From NCBI GenBank assembly GCA_031551775.1, contig JAVBND010000006.1, forward strand, positions 102,127 to 166,126: a DNA stretch of 64,000 bases. The letters are read 5' to 3'. The position numbers and the translations under genes were made by a program. The notes under the pieces were generated by a model. The model worked only from the letters and a program-made list of their open reading frames with translations. It did not search any database and was not told the DNA's origin. Source of the DNA: Anaerozeibacter sp031551775. GTDB lineage: Bacteria; Bacillota; Clostridia; Christensenellales; Aristaeellaceae. Shown here in pieces: positions 40,445 to 48,287 of this stretch; positions within the stretch are counted from its first letter, which is position 1, and each line of letters begins with the position of its first letter.

Positions 40445-41342
40445 TTGGTTTCACTCCTTTGCCCTTAAGGCGCGAAGAGAGGAAAGGCAATCGCGCCCAG
40501 GTCTTGTCAAAATACGCGAACCGGTCTTCCTCCAGGCAAAGCGCTTCAAGGCCGATCATGAGCGGTTCATCGTCCGGATATAGCGCGTCAAGATCACCGG
40601 TCAGCCCGTCTAGCGCCTCAAACGTCCACGCCGTATCCGGGTATTCATACCCCAGGTGCTTGTCGCCGTAGAGGGGGCTTGATGAATCCTTAAGGAAGCA
40701 ATTGGCGTAGTGAACATGCGCGCAATACTTTTTTACGCCCTTGACGGCAGACAAAAAATCTTCGAATTCCTCCGCCGTATGCGCGCTGTCCATGGTCAGG
40801 CGCAGTTCAACCCCGCGCCCTTCAAGCGTTTGCGCAAGCGCGAGCGTCCGCCTCCACGGCCCGACCAATTGTCTTGCGTCAATGCCGCTGTCACACGGCT
40901 CAAGCTCGAGGGCAATGTCCAGATGTTTGCGAATTTTATAATTATACAACAACTCAATGGATTGGGCAAGCGCCTCCATCCCCGCCGCCTCCATGCCCGG
41001 TTCCATTCTGCCCGAATTGACCATCACGGTTTTGATGCCGTTTCCGGCTGCCCGGTCCAGCATCTCCCGCGCCAAGGCAACCGCCTCAGCCCTATGCGCA
41101 GGGTCGGTCGCGCACAAGTGCGCGGGGCGCTCCTTGAGCGCAATGACCGCGATGAACACGCCCTCAAGGCCCGCTTCCTGCAAAACGCCTCCCACCTTAT
41201 CCATACCGTCGCCGTCGTGGTAGAATTCCATGGCCCGAAGGCCCTTCCCCGCGAGGAAATGCGCGGTCTTGCGGAAAGCATCGATGCTCTTTCGGGACTC
41301 GGGACAATACAGGTTTGTGCATACGCTTGGAATCAGCTGCAT
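40431..41342 (-). CDS. Sugar phosphate isomerase/epimerase-like TIM barrel
   Basis: This 303-residue protein resembles the xylose-isomerase-like TIM barrel family (AP endonuclease 2 fold). Possible metal-site residues fall in DIALELEPCDSGID, LRLTMDSAHTAEEF, YCAHVHYANC and PLMIGLEALC. The family includes epimerases, isomerases and dehydratases. Its place between the TRAP genes and transketolase implies that it reshapes the imported sugar. The ATG is nine bases after the DctM-type stop. Confidence 0.75.
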   Translation of the reverse strand: MQLIPSVCTNLYCPESRKSIDAFRKTAHFLAGKGLRAMEFYHDGDGMDKVGGVLQEAGLEGVFIAVIALKERPAHLCATDPAHRAEAVALAREMLDRAAGNGIKTVMVNSGRMEPGMEAAGMEALAQSIELLYNYKIRKHLDIALELEPCDSGIDARQLVGPWRRTLALAQTLEGRGVELRLTMDSAHTAEEFEDFLSAVKGVKKYCAHVHYANCFLKDSSSPLYGDKHLGYEYPDTAWTFEALDGLTGDLDALYPDDEPLMIGLEALCLEEDRFAYFDKTWARLPFLSSRLKGKGVKPNGRP

Positions 41343-41352
41343 TTTGTCCCCC

Positions 41353-42627
41353 CTAGATAAAGCTCGCCGGCCATGTGATGACCTGCGGGAACAGGATAAA
41401 CAGGATGATCATGGCGACGGTCATCAACAAAAATGGGATCAGCGCGCGCGCGGCGGTGCCGATCTTGATCTTCATAAGATCGGCCGCCACGTACAGGCAA
41501 ATGCCGACCGGCGGCGTGACGAGGCCCACGCCGATGCACACCACGACCAGCACGGAGAACACGATCGGATCAATGCCGACCGCAACCGCGACCGGATAGA
41601 GAACCGGCATCAGGAGCGTAAGCGTCGCGATCGATTCCATGAAGCAGGTGACGATCAAAATAATGCCCAGGATCATCAGCAGGACGACGGTGGGATCGGT
41701 CGAGATTGAGAGCAGGAAATTTTGCACCAGCACGTGGAAGCCCGCGGTCGTCAGGAGCTTGGTGAACAGGGACGCCGCGCCGATCAGGATGAAGATCTTG
41801 CCCGACGTGCGCACGGTCTCCTTCATCGCCGAAACGATGTCCTTCCACCGAAGCTCCCTGTACACAAAACCGCCCACGACCAGGCCGTAAACCACCGCGA
41901 TAACGCCCGCTTCCGTGGGCGATACGAAACCCGAAAGGATCGAACCGATGATGACAAAGGGCATGGCCAGCGCAAACACCGATTTTTTGAAGGAATTCCA
42001 CACGAGTTTCGGGTCAAACTTGCGTTCCTCGCGCGGAACGCCTTCCTTCTTGGCGATGAAGTAGCACACGACCATCTGGCCGATGCCGAGCATGACGCCG
42101 GGGATGATGCCGCCCAGGAACATCTTGCCGGTTGAGAGACCGAGGATCCCCGCGATGACCACCATGGGGATCGAGGGCGGGATGATGATGCCGATGGTGG
42201 AGGAAATGGCCGTAACCGCGACCGAGAAGGGCTTTGAGTACTTCTTCTCCACCATCTCGCGCATGATCATCGAACTCACGCCCGCCGTATCGGCGGCAGA
42301 GGAGCCGGAAATGCCCGCGAAGATCATGGAAGCCAGCACGTTCACGTGCGCAAGCCCGCCATGGACATGCCCCACGCACGCATAGCAAAAATCAATCAAC
42401 CGCGCTGCGATGCCGCCTGATCCCATGATGAGGCCCGCAAAGGTGTACAGCGGAACCGCGAGCAGCGCAAACGAGTTCATGCCTTCAAACATGCGCTGAC
42501 CGATGGTGACGGCGTTCGCGCCGCCCATGAAGAGAATACCCGCAATGGATGAAAGGCCCAGCGAGACCACGATCGGTGTGCCGAGCACGAGCAATACCGC
42601 AAAAACGATCAACAAAAATCCGATCAT
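41353..42627 (-). CDS. dctM: TRAP transporter large permease (DctM-type)
   Basis: This 424-residue, ~12-segment inner-membrane protein has family blocks GIPMVV-like PSIPMVVIAGI, ISGSSAADTAGVSSMI, IIGSILSGFVSPTEAGVIA and GLVTPPVGICLYVAA. It transports the solute delivered by the binding protein at 43202, using a sodium or proton gradient. The start at 42627 (MIGFLLIVFAVLL) overlaps the DctQ stop by 4 bases; the longer upstream frame is DctQ read out of phase. Confidence 0.95.
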   Translation of the reverse strand: MIGFLLIVFAVLLVLGTPIVVSLGLSSIAGILFMGGANAVTIGQRMFEGMNSFALLAVPLYTFAGLIMGSGGIAARLIDFCYACVGHVHGGLAHVNVLASMIFAGISGSSAADTAGVSSMIMREMVEKKYSKPFSVAVTAISSTIGIIIPPSIPMVVIAGILGLSTGKMFLGGIIPGVMLGIGQMVVCYFIAKKEGVPREERKFDPKLVWNSFKKSVFALAMPFVIIGSILSGFVSPTEAGVIAVVYGLVVGGFVYRELRWKDIVSAMKETVRTSGKIFILIGAASLFTKLLTTAGFHVLVQNFLLSISTDPTVVLLMILGIILIVTCFMESIATLTLLMPVLYPVAVAVGIDPIVFSVLVVVCIGVGLVTPPVGICLYVAADLMKIKIGTAARALIPFLLMTVAMIILFILFPQVITWPASFI

Positions 42628-43106
42628 CGCCCGTCTTCCCCCTTCAAAAGCGTACCGACCTCGATGGCGGTGTTCAGCCCCGCCGAAAGCGCGCTGAGCA
42701 CGCCTGAAACCGGCATGATCCAATACACGTAGGCCATTTTGAGAGAAGGCATGGTGGAAATGGCTTGCTTGGATTTTGTGGCGAGCAGGAACGAACCATA
42801 GGCAAAAAGAAGATAAAACGTGGCGATGCACACCCCGCCCACCAGCTTGAGCGCGATGAGCGCCTTCCCCTTGAGCACTTCGTCGAGCGCCGAAATCCTG
42901 AGGTGCTGCCCGCAAGCCGTGATGCCGATGCCCGCGATCATGAGCGCCCATATATTTGCGTATTGGGAGAACTCCATGTACCAGGAAATGCCGCCGCCCA
43001 GGAACCGGGCAAATACGTTGTAGATCAGGACAACCATCATGATGCCCATCAGGACACTCGAAAGCAGAATGGACGTCTTATCGATTTTCTCTTGCAGCTT
43101 GCGCAA
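42624..43106 (-). CDS. dctQ: TRAP transporter small permease (DctQ-type)
   Basis: This is a ~160-residue, four-segment membrane protein with the DctQ landmarks NVFARFLGGGISWYMEFSQY and CGQHLRISAL. The frame opens at an ATG at 43142, which has no ribosome binding site and sits 15 bases after an intercistronic hairpin. The TTG at 43106 (RKLQEKIDKTSILLS follows) has an AAAGGGGGG site, so I prefer it. It pairs with the DctM-type subunit. Confidence 0.85.
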   Translation of the reverse strand: MRKLQEKIDKTSILLSSVLMGIMMVVLIYNVFARFLGGGISWYMEFSQYANIWALMIAGIGITACGQHLRISALDEVLKGKALIALKLVGGVCIATFYLLFAYGSFLLATKSKQAISTMPSLKMAYVYWIMPVSGVLSALSAGLNTAIEVGTLLKGEDGR

Positions 43107-43156
43107 GACGCGCGCCCCCCTTTCTTGAAATGGGATTGGCATACCGTCTCTTGATG

Positions 43157-43193
43157 AAGGCGGGCCGGCGCGTCCAGCGCGCCGGCCCGCCTT
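43157..43193 (-). terminator. Intercistronic hairpin between dctP and dctQ
   Basis: AAGGCGGGCCGGCGCG and CGCGCCGGCCCGCCTT form a perfect 16-bp stem right after the binding-protein gene. There is no T-run. It likely stabilises the 3' end of the dctP transcript or partly terminates, giving more binding protein than permease. Confidence 0.75.
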
Positions 43194-43201
43194 GCGAGGG
43201 G

Positions 43202-44194
43202 TTACCGCTCCGCCTTCCAGGCGTCGATCTTCGAAAGCAGGTCCGCGCCGTAGGTATTGGCCAAGTCGCTATATACGGACTTGGTGGCTTCCATGAACGG
43301 CGCGAGGTCGGGGTGTCCGATTTCCATGCCCGCCGCCTCAAGCTCTGTGACCATGTCATCCGACATCTGTTTGTTGGTTTCGCGGTTGAAGGTTTCGGCG
43401 TCTTTGGCCGCCCTTGCAACGACCGCCTGCTGCGCCTCGCTCATGCGGTTCCAGGTGCTGTCGGAAATGGCGAACACCATGCCCGAGTAGATGTGGTTGG
43501 TGACCGAGAGGTACTTTTGCACCTCATAGAGCTTGTTGTTGTAGATGACGGGGATCGGGTTCTCCTGTCCGTCATAGGTGCCCTGCTGAAGCGCCATGTA
43601 AAGCTCGGAGAAAGCCAAGGGTTGCGGGTTGGCGCCCAGAGCGCGCATGGTGGCCATGATGACCGGGTTTTCAGGCGTGCGGATCAGCATGCCCTTCATG
43701 TCCTCCGGCGTGTTAACCAGGCCCTTGGAGCTGGTTACGCAGCGGAAGCCGTTGCAGAAGTGGGCGAGCGAGCGGATGTTGCTGTCAAGCAGCAGCGCTT
43801 CAACTTCGGCTTCGATCTCGCTGTCTACAAACGCCCAGGCGTCTTCAAAGCTCTCGAACATGAACGGCAGCGCCGAGATGCCCATCTTGGGCTCGTAGGT
43901 GGCAAAGTTCGAGCAATCGGTGATGATGATGTCCACCGTGCCGGAGTCAAGCGCCATCGCCTCGATCAGCGCGGCATCGCCGCCAAGCTGGCCTGAAGGG
44001 TAAATTTCAACCGCGATGGAGCCGTCTGATTCGGCCTCAACCTGCTCCTTGAACTTGGCGGAGGCCAAGCCGCGCGGGTCCTGCTCGTTGGTGCTGTAGC
44101 CGATCTTAAGGGTTACGGTCGCGTCTTGGGCCAGCGCCGATGCGCAGGTAAGCGTGAGAACCAGGGCGATCAACAGGGACAGTGCCTTCTTCAT
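43202..44194 (-). CDS. dctP: TRAP transporter solute-binding protein (DctP-type)
   Basis: This 330-residue exported binding protein has a signal peptide (ALSLLIALVLTLTCASALA). The DctP pattern is EIYPSGQLGGDAALIEAM, YEPKMGISALPFMFESFEDA, MLIRTPENPVIMATMRALG and YDGQENPIPVI. The conserved Arg of IRTPENP should contact a carboxylate (or other acid group) of the ligand. Thus the substrate is probably an anionic sugar derivative, by inference. Confidence 0.94.
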   Translation of the reverse strand: MKKALSLLIALVLTLTCASALAQDATVTLKIGYSTNEQDPRGLASAKFKEQVEAESDGSIAVEIYPSGQLGGDAALIEAMALDSGTVDIIITDCSNFATYEPKMGISALPFMFESFEDAWAFVDSEIEAEVEALLLDSNIRSLAHFCNGFRCVTSSKGLVNTPEDMKGMLIRTPENPVIMATMRALGANPQPLAFSELYMALQQGTYDGQENPIPVIYNNKLYEVQKYLSVTNHIYSGMVFAISDSTWNRMSEAQQAVVARAAKDAETFNRETNKQMSDDMVTELEAAGMEIGHPDLAPFMEATKSVYSDLANTYGADLLSKIDAWKAER

Positions 44195-44224
44195 GGTGGT
44201 TCCTCCTTTAGCGTTGCCTCTTCT

Positions 44225-44920
44225 TCAATCATGAACCGGGCTTCTCCCGGCGTCATTCATTTTTTGGGCCGCGCGACCAACCGCGGCGGTTCCAAACCGG
44301 ATGCTGGAAAACACCGGCTTGCCGGTTGCCCGGGCGACGTCTTCTTCGGCATAAGCCATGGAGCCTTGCGCCATCAGGAACACATCGACCTGACCCACGA
44401 TCTTCATCGCGGTGTCGATGAGCATTTGCTTGAACTGCACTTGGTTCAGCCCAAACGCGCCTTCGGCCAGCGCGTCCACCAGCACGACTTCACGGCCCTG
44501 TTCTCGGGCGCAGTCCTTGACCAGACGCTTGGTGGGTTCGAGCGTCGTGTTAAGCGTCGCGATGATGCCCACGCGCGCGCCCGCTTCTACCGCCGCCATC
44601 GCCATGTCCTCGTCGATGCGGATGAACGAAACGCCCATCATTTCGTAGAGCGGCTTCGCCAGTTTGGCCACATCGCCGACTGACGAGCAGACGTTCAGGA
44701 TGATGCCCGCGCCATGGCGCATGGCTTCTTCGTACAAGCCAATCAGCCTGCGCGCGCAACCGGAGGTAACGCCGCCGTTGTCGCGCGCTTCCTGTAGGAT
44801 TGAGGGGTCCTTGTAGCTGAGAATTTCGGCTTCCTGACCTTGAAGATGTTCGCGCAACTGCCCATCTACCATCTGGATCAGTTCCGGCGTGGTGCTGGTA
44901 TAGACGACAGCGACCTTCAT
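44225..44920 (-). CDS. Asp/Glu racemase-superfamily protein
   Basis: This 231-residue protein has the Asp/Glu/hydantoin racemase fold, with VAVVYTSTTPELIQ at the start and the first catalytic-type Cys in IILNVCSSVGDVA. The position of the second Cys reads DVFLMAQGSMAY, so a two-Cys racemase mechanism is unlikely. Single-Cys members include decarboxylases and isomerases. The ATG at 44920 follows GGAGGAAA. It is the first gene of the TRAP/transketolase operon, 30 bases before dctP. Function unknown. Confidence 0.75.
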   Translation of the reverse strand: MKVAVVYTSTTPELIQMVDGQLREHLQGQEAEILSYKDPSILQEARDNGGVTSGCARRLIGLYEEAMRHGAGIILNVCSSVGDVAKLAKPLYEMMGVSFIRIDEDMAMAAVEAGARVGIIATLNTTLEPTKRLVKDCAREQGREVVLVDALAEGAFGLNQVQFKQMLIDTAMKIVGQVDVFLMAQGSMAYAEEDVARATGKPVFSSIRFGTAAVGRAAQKMNDAGRSPVHD

Positions 44921-44973
44921 GGGCTTTCCTCCAGTACATATGTGATTGTACAACGTAGGATGTTTATGTTATG

Positions 44974-45003
44974 ATTGTAGCATCAAGCAAACGCAAATGT
45001 CAA
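44974..45003 (-). promoter_or_regulatory. Promoter of the TRAP/transketolase operon
   Basis: On the minus strand TTGACA (44998-45003) and TACAAT (44974-44979) are 18 bases apart. Downstream, the palindrome TTGTACAA (44946-44953) lies between the promoter and the first start codon, where a repressor such as the operon's GntR protein could act. Confidence 0.7.
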
Positions 45004-45220
45004 CACCCCTATTCAAATTTTGCCATTGTTCACAATTGTATCGTGGAAATTGGGGCTTTATTTTTTAAATTAAAATCCGCTCATGCTAACTCGGGTAAAC
45101 AGCACCTAACTTTATGAATAAAAAGAGCAGGCGCAAGCGCCTCGCTCTTGGTTTTTCCGTGCCATGCCAATCGCTTCGGCGTGACCGGCGCCGTCAAACA
45201 TGCTAACGTGATCAAAAAAA

Positions 45221-45240
45221 GAAGCGGTTTGCGCCGCTTC
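45221..45240 (-). terminator. Terminator of the amidase gene
   Basis: GAAGCGG and CCGCTTC form a 7-bp stem. On the minus strand it is followed by seven T residues, 10 bases after the amidase stop. Confidence 0.8.
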
Positions 45241-45249
45241 CCATACCGG

Positions 45250-46020
45250 TCATTTTTCGAAGTATCGCGCGATGCCTTCCACCATGCCGCTGACCATCTT
45301 GTCCTGGTAGTCGCCGCTCGTCAACAGGGCGTCCTCTTCTGGGTTGGTCAGGAAGCCCATCTCGACCAGAATGCTCGGCACCTCGGACCAATTGAGCCCG
45401 GAATAGTCATCGCTGTGCACCACACCCCGGTTTTTCGCGCCTGTATTTTCGATCATGGCCTCAATCAACACTTGAGCCGCCGCATCGCACTCCTGCGCGC
45501 GCGTGCCGCTCTTGCGAACGTAGAGCGCCAAGCCCTTGGGCGACGCGCTCTGGGCTGCGTTGCAGTGTATGCGCAGCACCAGGTCAGCCTTTGCGTCGTT
45601 CATCATCACGGCGCGCTCGACGTTTGATATATTGACATCGCTTGTCTCGCGCACCATGACCACCTTGGCGCCTTCCTTGACGAGCGCTTCCTTGAGCTTC
45701 ATGGCAACCTGTAAGTTGACCTCGTGCTCCGGGATTTTGCTGTTGACGCCCTGCGTGCCCGCGCTCACCTTGGGCTTTGTCGCACGGCTGCCCGGCGCGA
45801 CCGGTTCATGCTCGCTGTTGGCCTTGCCCTGATGCCCCGCGTCGATGCCGATCGTCAGCCCCATGAGACGCCCGGTTGTGTCGCCCTCATCGCCAACCAA
45901 GCCGGTCTTTACGCCAATGGTCGGACAGGGCGGTACGGCCTCGGCAACCGCGCCGGTACATGCGATAAGCGCCGCCAGCAAAGTGAGGGCGCTTATTTTT
46001 TGAATCATTTTATTTCTCAT
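45250..46020 (-). CDS. N-acetylmuramoyl-L-alanine amidase (Amidase_3)
   Basis: This 256-residue exported zinc amidase cleaves the bond between MurNAc and the stem peptide. A signal peptide (SALTLLAALIACTGAVAEA) precedes a catalytic domain with IGIDAGHQG, the Glu of KIPEHEVNLQVA, LRIHCNAA, and the catalytic Glu in ILVEMGFLTN. All four zinc/catalytic positions are present, so it should be active. There are no binding repeats. CwlD-like spore-cortex enzymes are of similar size. The ATG at 46020 follows GAGGTGAG. Confidence 0.93.
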   Translation of the reverse strand: MRNKMIQKISALTLLAALIACTGAVAEAVPPCPTIGVKTGLVGDEGDTTGRLMGLTIGIDAGHQGKANSEHEPVAPGSRATKPKVSAGTQGVNSKIPEHEVNLQVAMKLKEALVKEGAKVVMVRETSDVNISNVERAVMMNDAKADLVLRIHCNAAQSASPKGLALYVRKSGTRAQECDAAAQVLIEAMIENTGAKNRGVVHSDDYSGLNWSEVPSILVEMGFLTNPEEDALLTSGDYQDKMVSGMVEGIARYFEK

Positions 46021-46051
46021 GCTCGCTCACCTCGCAAGCATAGACTTGCTC

Positions 46052-46774
46052 TCAGCTCAATTGGTTCCATTGATCGTATGGCAGCGGTCGTCCGGATAGC
46101 ACGTAGAGTGAACCCACAATCTGCGCAACGCGGCTCATGTCGATGATTTCGATCGAGCCGTACGGCGCGTTCAGAATCAGTTCAACCGCGTTACGGTACG
46201 CGCCGAGCAGTTCCATGATTTGCGCCATGTCGTTGTTTTCCGGCTGCGGCTTGGCCAATATAGAAGCAACTTCATCCGTCACATCCGCAGCGAGCAGAAT
46301 AACCAACCGCGCCGCGCTGTCCGGGTAAGCAAAATAAAAGACCTGGCTTTCCAAACCGTCCAGCAATATCTTTTTAAGCACCGGTTCAAACTGAGCGAGC
46401 TGCGTGCTTCTCATTCGTTCCCTGAGCTGGCTTAGTTCTCCGCCATAGGCGGTTTTCATCATGAGCGCGATGTACTTGATGCTCTCCTCGCCAAAAAAGG
46501 TGCCGCGTTTAAACAGGGCGTTGAACCTTTTTACAGGGTCCGCACCCGCTTCGGATGCGGCCTTCTCGCCCAGTGCGCATGCAGCCTGCGCGCGCGAGAG
46601 GCATATTTCTTCGAGCAATTGCAGCTTTGATTCAAAGTGGTGGTAGAACCCACCCTTCGATAGCTTCATCTCATCCAAAATATCCTGGACCGAGGTATCT
46701 TCATACCCCTTGTCAAAGAAAAGCTTCTCCGCCGCCGCCAATATGGCCAGACGCCGCGCGTCGCCCTTTCTCAT
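46052..46774 (-). CDS. TetR-family transcriptional regulator
   Basis: This 240-residue repressor has the N-terminal TetR helix-turn-helix (RLAILAAAEKLFFDKGYEDT, then LDEMKLSKGGFYHHFESK). Its C-terminal helical ligand domain is unassigned. The ATG at 46774 is preceded by GGAGGTG. It is expressed from a consensus promoter (46862-46890). Two near-identical sequences lie between promoter and gene, consistent with autorepression. The next gene downstream is the wall amidase, 31 bases away. Confidence 0.9.
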   Translation of the reverse strand: MRKGDARRLAILAAAEKLFFDKGYEDTSVQDILDEMKLSKGGFYHHFESKLQLLEEICLSRAQAACALGEKAASEAGADPVKRFNALFKRGTFFGEESIKYIALMMKTAYGGELSQLRERMRSTQLAQFEPVLKKILLDGLESQVFYFAYPDSAARLVILLAADVTDEVASILAKPQPENNDMAQIMELLGAYRNAVELILNAPYGSIEIIDMSRVAQIVGSLYVLSGRPLPYDQWNQLS

Positions 46775-46818
46775 GCCATGCACCTCCGGTCGGTTTTTCG
46801 AGAATATTGACAGACTAT

Positions 46819-46856
46819 GGTATGTTTGTAAATTACTGTACAATGGTCTGTTTGTA
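46819..46856 (-). promoter_or_regulatory. Tandem candidate TetR operators
   Basis: Two direct repeats on the plus strand, GGTATGTTTGTA (46819-46830) and GGTCTGTTTGTA (46845-46856), differ at one base and are 26 bases apart. That spacing places them on the same face within about 2.5 helical turns. Both lie downstream of the -10 element of the tetR promoter. Confidence 0.55.
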
Positions 46857-46861
46857 TGGAT

Positions 46862-46890
46862 ATTATACGTGCACTCCTTGGTTTTGTCAA
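46862..46890 (-). promoter_or_regulatory. Consensus promoter of the tetR gene
   Basis: On the minus strand a perfect TTGACA (46885-46890) and a perfect TATAAT (46862-46867) are separated by exactly 17 bases. Confidence 0.85.
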
Positions 46891-46931
46891 GCGCAATTCC
46901 TCATAAATCGCGCTTTTTTCGCCATTGATCA

Positions 46932-46957
46932 ACAGCCGCCAATGTCTTGGCGGCTGT
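46932..46957 (-). terminator. Terminator of the glycosyltransferase operon
   Basis: ACAGCCGCCA and TGGCGGCTGT form a 10-bp stem with a 6-base loop, 31 bases after the GT2 stop on the minus strand. Confidence 0.6.
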
Positions 46958-46987
46958 AAACAAACCTTTCGGCGCGTTTTTCCGTAA

Positions 46988-48268
46988 CTACAGCGTGTTT
47001 TCCTTTTGCTCATAAGGTCTGACGCCGCTTTCTCCCTCGCCGCTTTGCTCGCATTCCTCAATACCCACTTCGATGGTATGGGGGATTGCCGTCCAGACCG
47101 GAGGTTTCCAGAGATATCCCATCAGGTTCGCCGGAAGCCATGTGACGAGGTACCAACCCATCGCGAACGCGTCTGCCCATCGCTGGCGGCGCATCTTGCC
47201 TTCCATGACGCACACCAGGAGCGTTATCGCGGCCCCGCCCAGCAAACACACCGCCAGCGTGCCAGCAAGCGCAACCAGCGCGTCCAGCGAGCCCTGTACA
47301 GGATTTTGAATGATCCCCTTTAGCAAGAGGACGCAAGTCAGTATTCCGGGTATCAAGCCCAGCACCATGGTGTACACGCCAAGGAAGTGCAGCGCTACGT
47401 CCAGGCACACCCGATTTTTGCGCGCGCCCTTGAAAAGGCTCACCAAGTACTTGCTCGCGCATTGGCGGGTCCCGGCGGCCCATCTGCGCCGCTGCGTGAA
47501 GGAATCCTTGAGCTTGAGTGGCTGCTCATCGTACGTGATGGCTTCTTCCATCCAGGCGATCTTTTCCCCCGCCAGCGCGCACTGCGCATTGAACTCTAGG
47601 TCTTCAGTCAGCGTCGTGGTGTTGTAACCAATCCTGCGCAAAAAGTCCGCACCGAACATAATCCCGGTTCCGTTGAGCGACGCGGATAGGCCAAGCGCTG
47701 CCCGGGAATGATTAAAGAAACGGTTCATGAACCAGAAAAACGCCGAGGTACAGCCCGTGACCCAATTGTCATCGGGATTTTTGCTGTCGCGATAGGCTTG
47801 TCCGACCTGGTACCCCGCCGAAAGCGCGTTGTTGACCACCTGCAGAAAGCCGCCGTCCGCAATGTTGTCGGCATCAAAAATGACGAACCCGTCGTAATCT
47901 TTGTCGCCCTTGAGGAGTTTATCAAACGTCAGGTGGAGCACATCGCCCTTGGAACGCACTTGCGTTTGGCAAGAGATAATGCGCGCGCCCGCGCGCCGCG
48001 CCGCCTGCTCGGTGTTGTCGGTGCAATTGTTTGGAATCACGTATATATCGTAAAGTTCGCGCGGGTACTGCTGCTTTAAAAGGCTGTCAATGAGCAGCAC
48101 GACGACTTTCTCTTCATTGCGCGCCGGGATGGTGACGGCAATGCGTTTCGTGGGCGCGGCATACGCAATGGGTTTTAATTTGCGAAGGTTCCCCGCAATG
48201 GCAATATACGCTTGATAAAGCATGTATATCGTTCCGATCGCGCCGGTTATCAGTATAATCCATTTCAT
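46988..48268 (-). CDS. Membrane glycosyltransferase family 2
   Basis: This 426-residue processive-type GT2 enzyme has an N-terminal membrane anchor (residues ~1-25). The catalytic domain contains AVTIPARNEEKVV, VIFDADNIADG (D-x-D), TEDLEFNAQCAL (the base Asp) and QRRRWAAGTRQC. Several C-terminal membrane segments follow. Such enzymes transfer sugars to lipids or build surface polysaccharides. It follows the CrtO-like acyltransferase gene by 19 bases. A glycolipid that is glycosylated and then acylated is a plausible product. Confidence 0.88.
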   Translation of the reverse strand: MKWIILITGAIGTIYMLYQAYIAIAGNLRKLKPIAYAAPTKRIAVTIPARNEEKVVVLLIDSLLKQQYPRELYDIYVIPNNCTDNTEQAARRAGARIISCQTQVRSKGDVLHLTFDKLLKGDKDYDGFVIFDADNIADGGFLQVVNNALSAGYQVGQAYRDSKNPDDNWVTGCTSAFFWFMNRFFNHSRAALGLSASLNGTGIMFGADFLRRIGYNTTTLTEDLEFNAQCALAGEKIAWMEEAITYDEQPLKLKDSFTQRRRWAAGTRQCASKYLVSLFKGARKNRVCLDVALHFLGVYTMVLGLIPGILTCVLLLKGIIQNPVQGSLDALVALAGTLAVCLLGGAAITLLVCVMEGKMRRQRWADAFAMGWYLVTWLPANLMGYLWKPPVWTAIPHTIEVGIEECEQSGEGESGVRPYEQKENTL

Positions 48269-48287
48269 GTCAAAGGTCCCTCACAGT

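Larger units (their letters stand above)
44921..45249. other. Intergenic region: operon promoter and two hairpins
   Basis: This 329-base gap holds the promoter of the TRAP/transketolase operon (44974-45003). A hairpin AAGAGC-AGGCG-CAAG-CGCCT-C-GCTCTT lies at 45123-45149, and the amidase terminator lies at 45221-45240. I see no gene in the remaining sequence. Confidence 0.6.

Noticed and set aside
36902..44920. A confirmed sulfoquinovose degradation operon
   Set aside because: No sulfoquinovosidase, sulfolactaldehyde reductase/dehydrogenase or sulfonate exporter is present, so the specific label is not justified.
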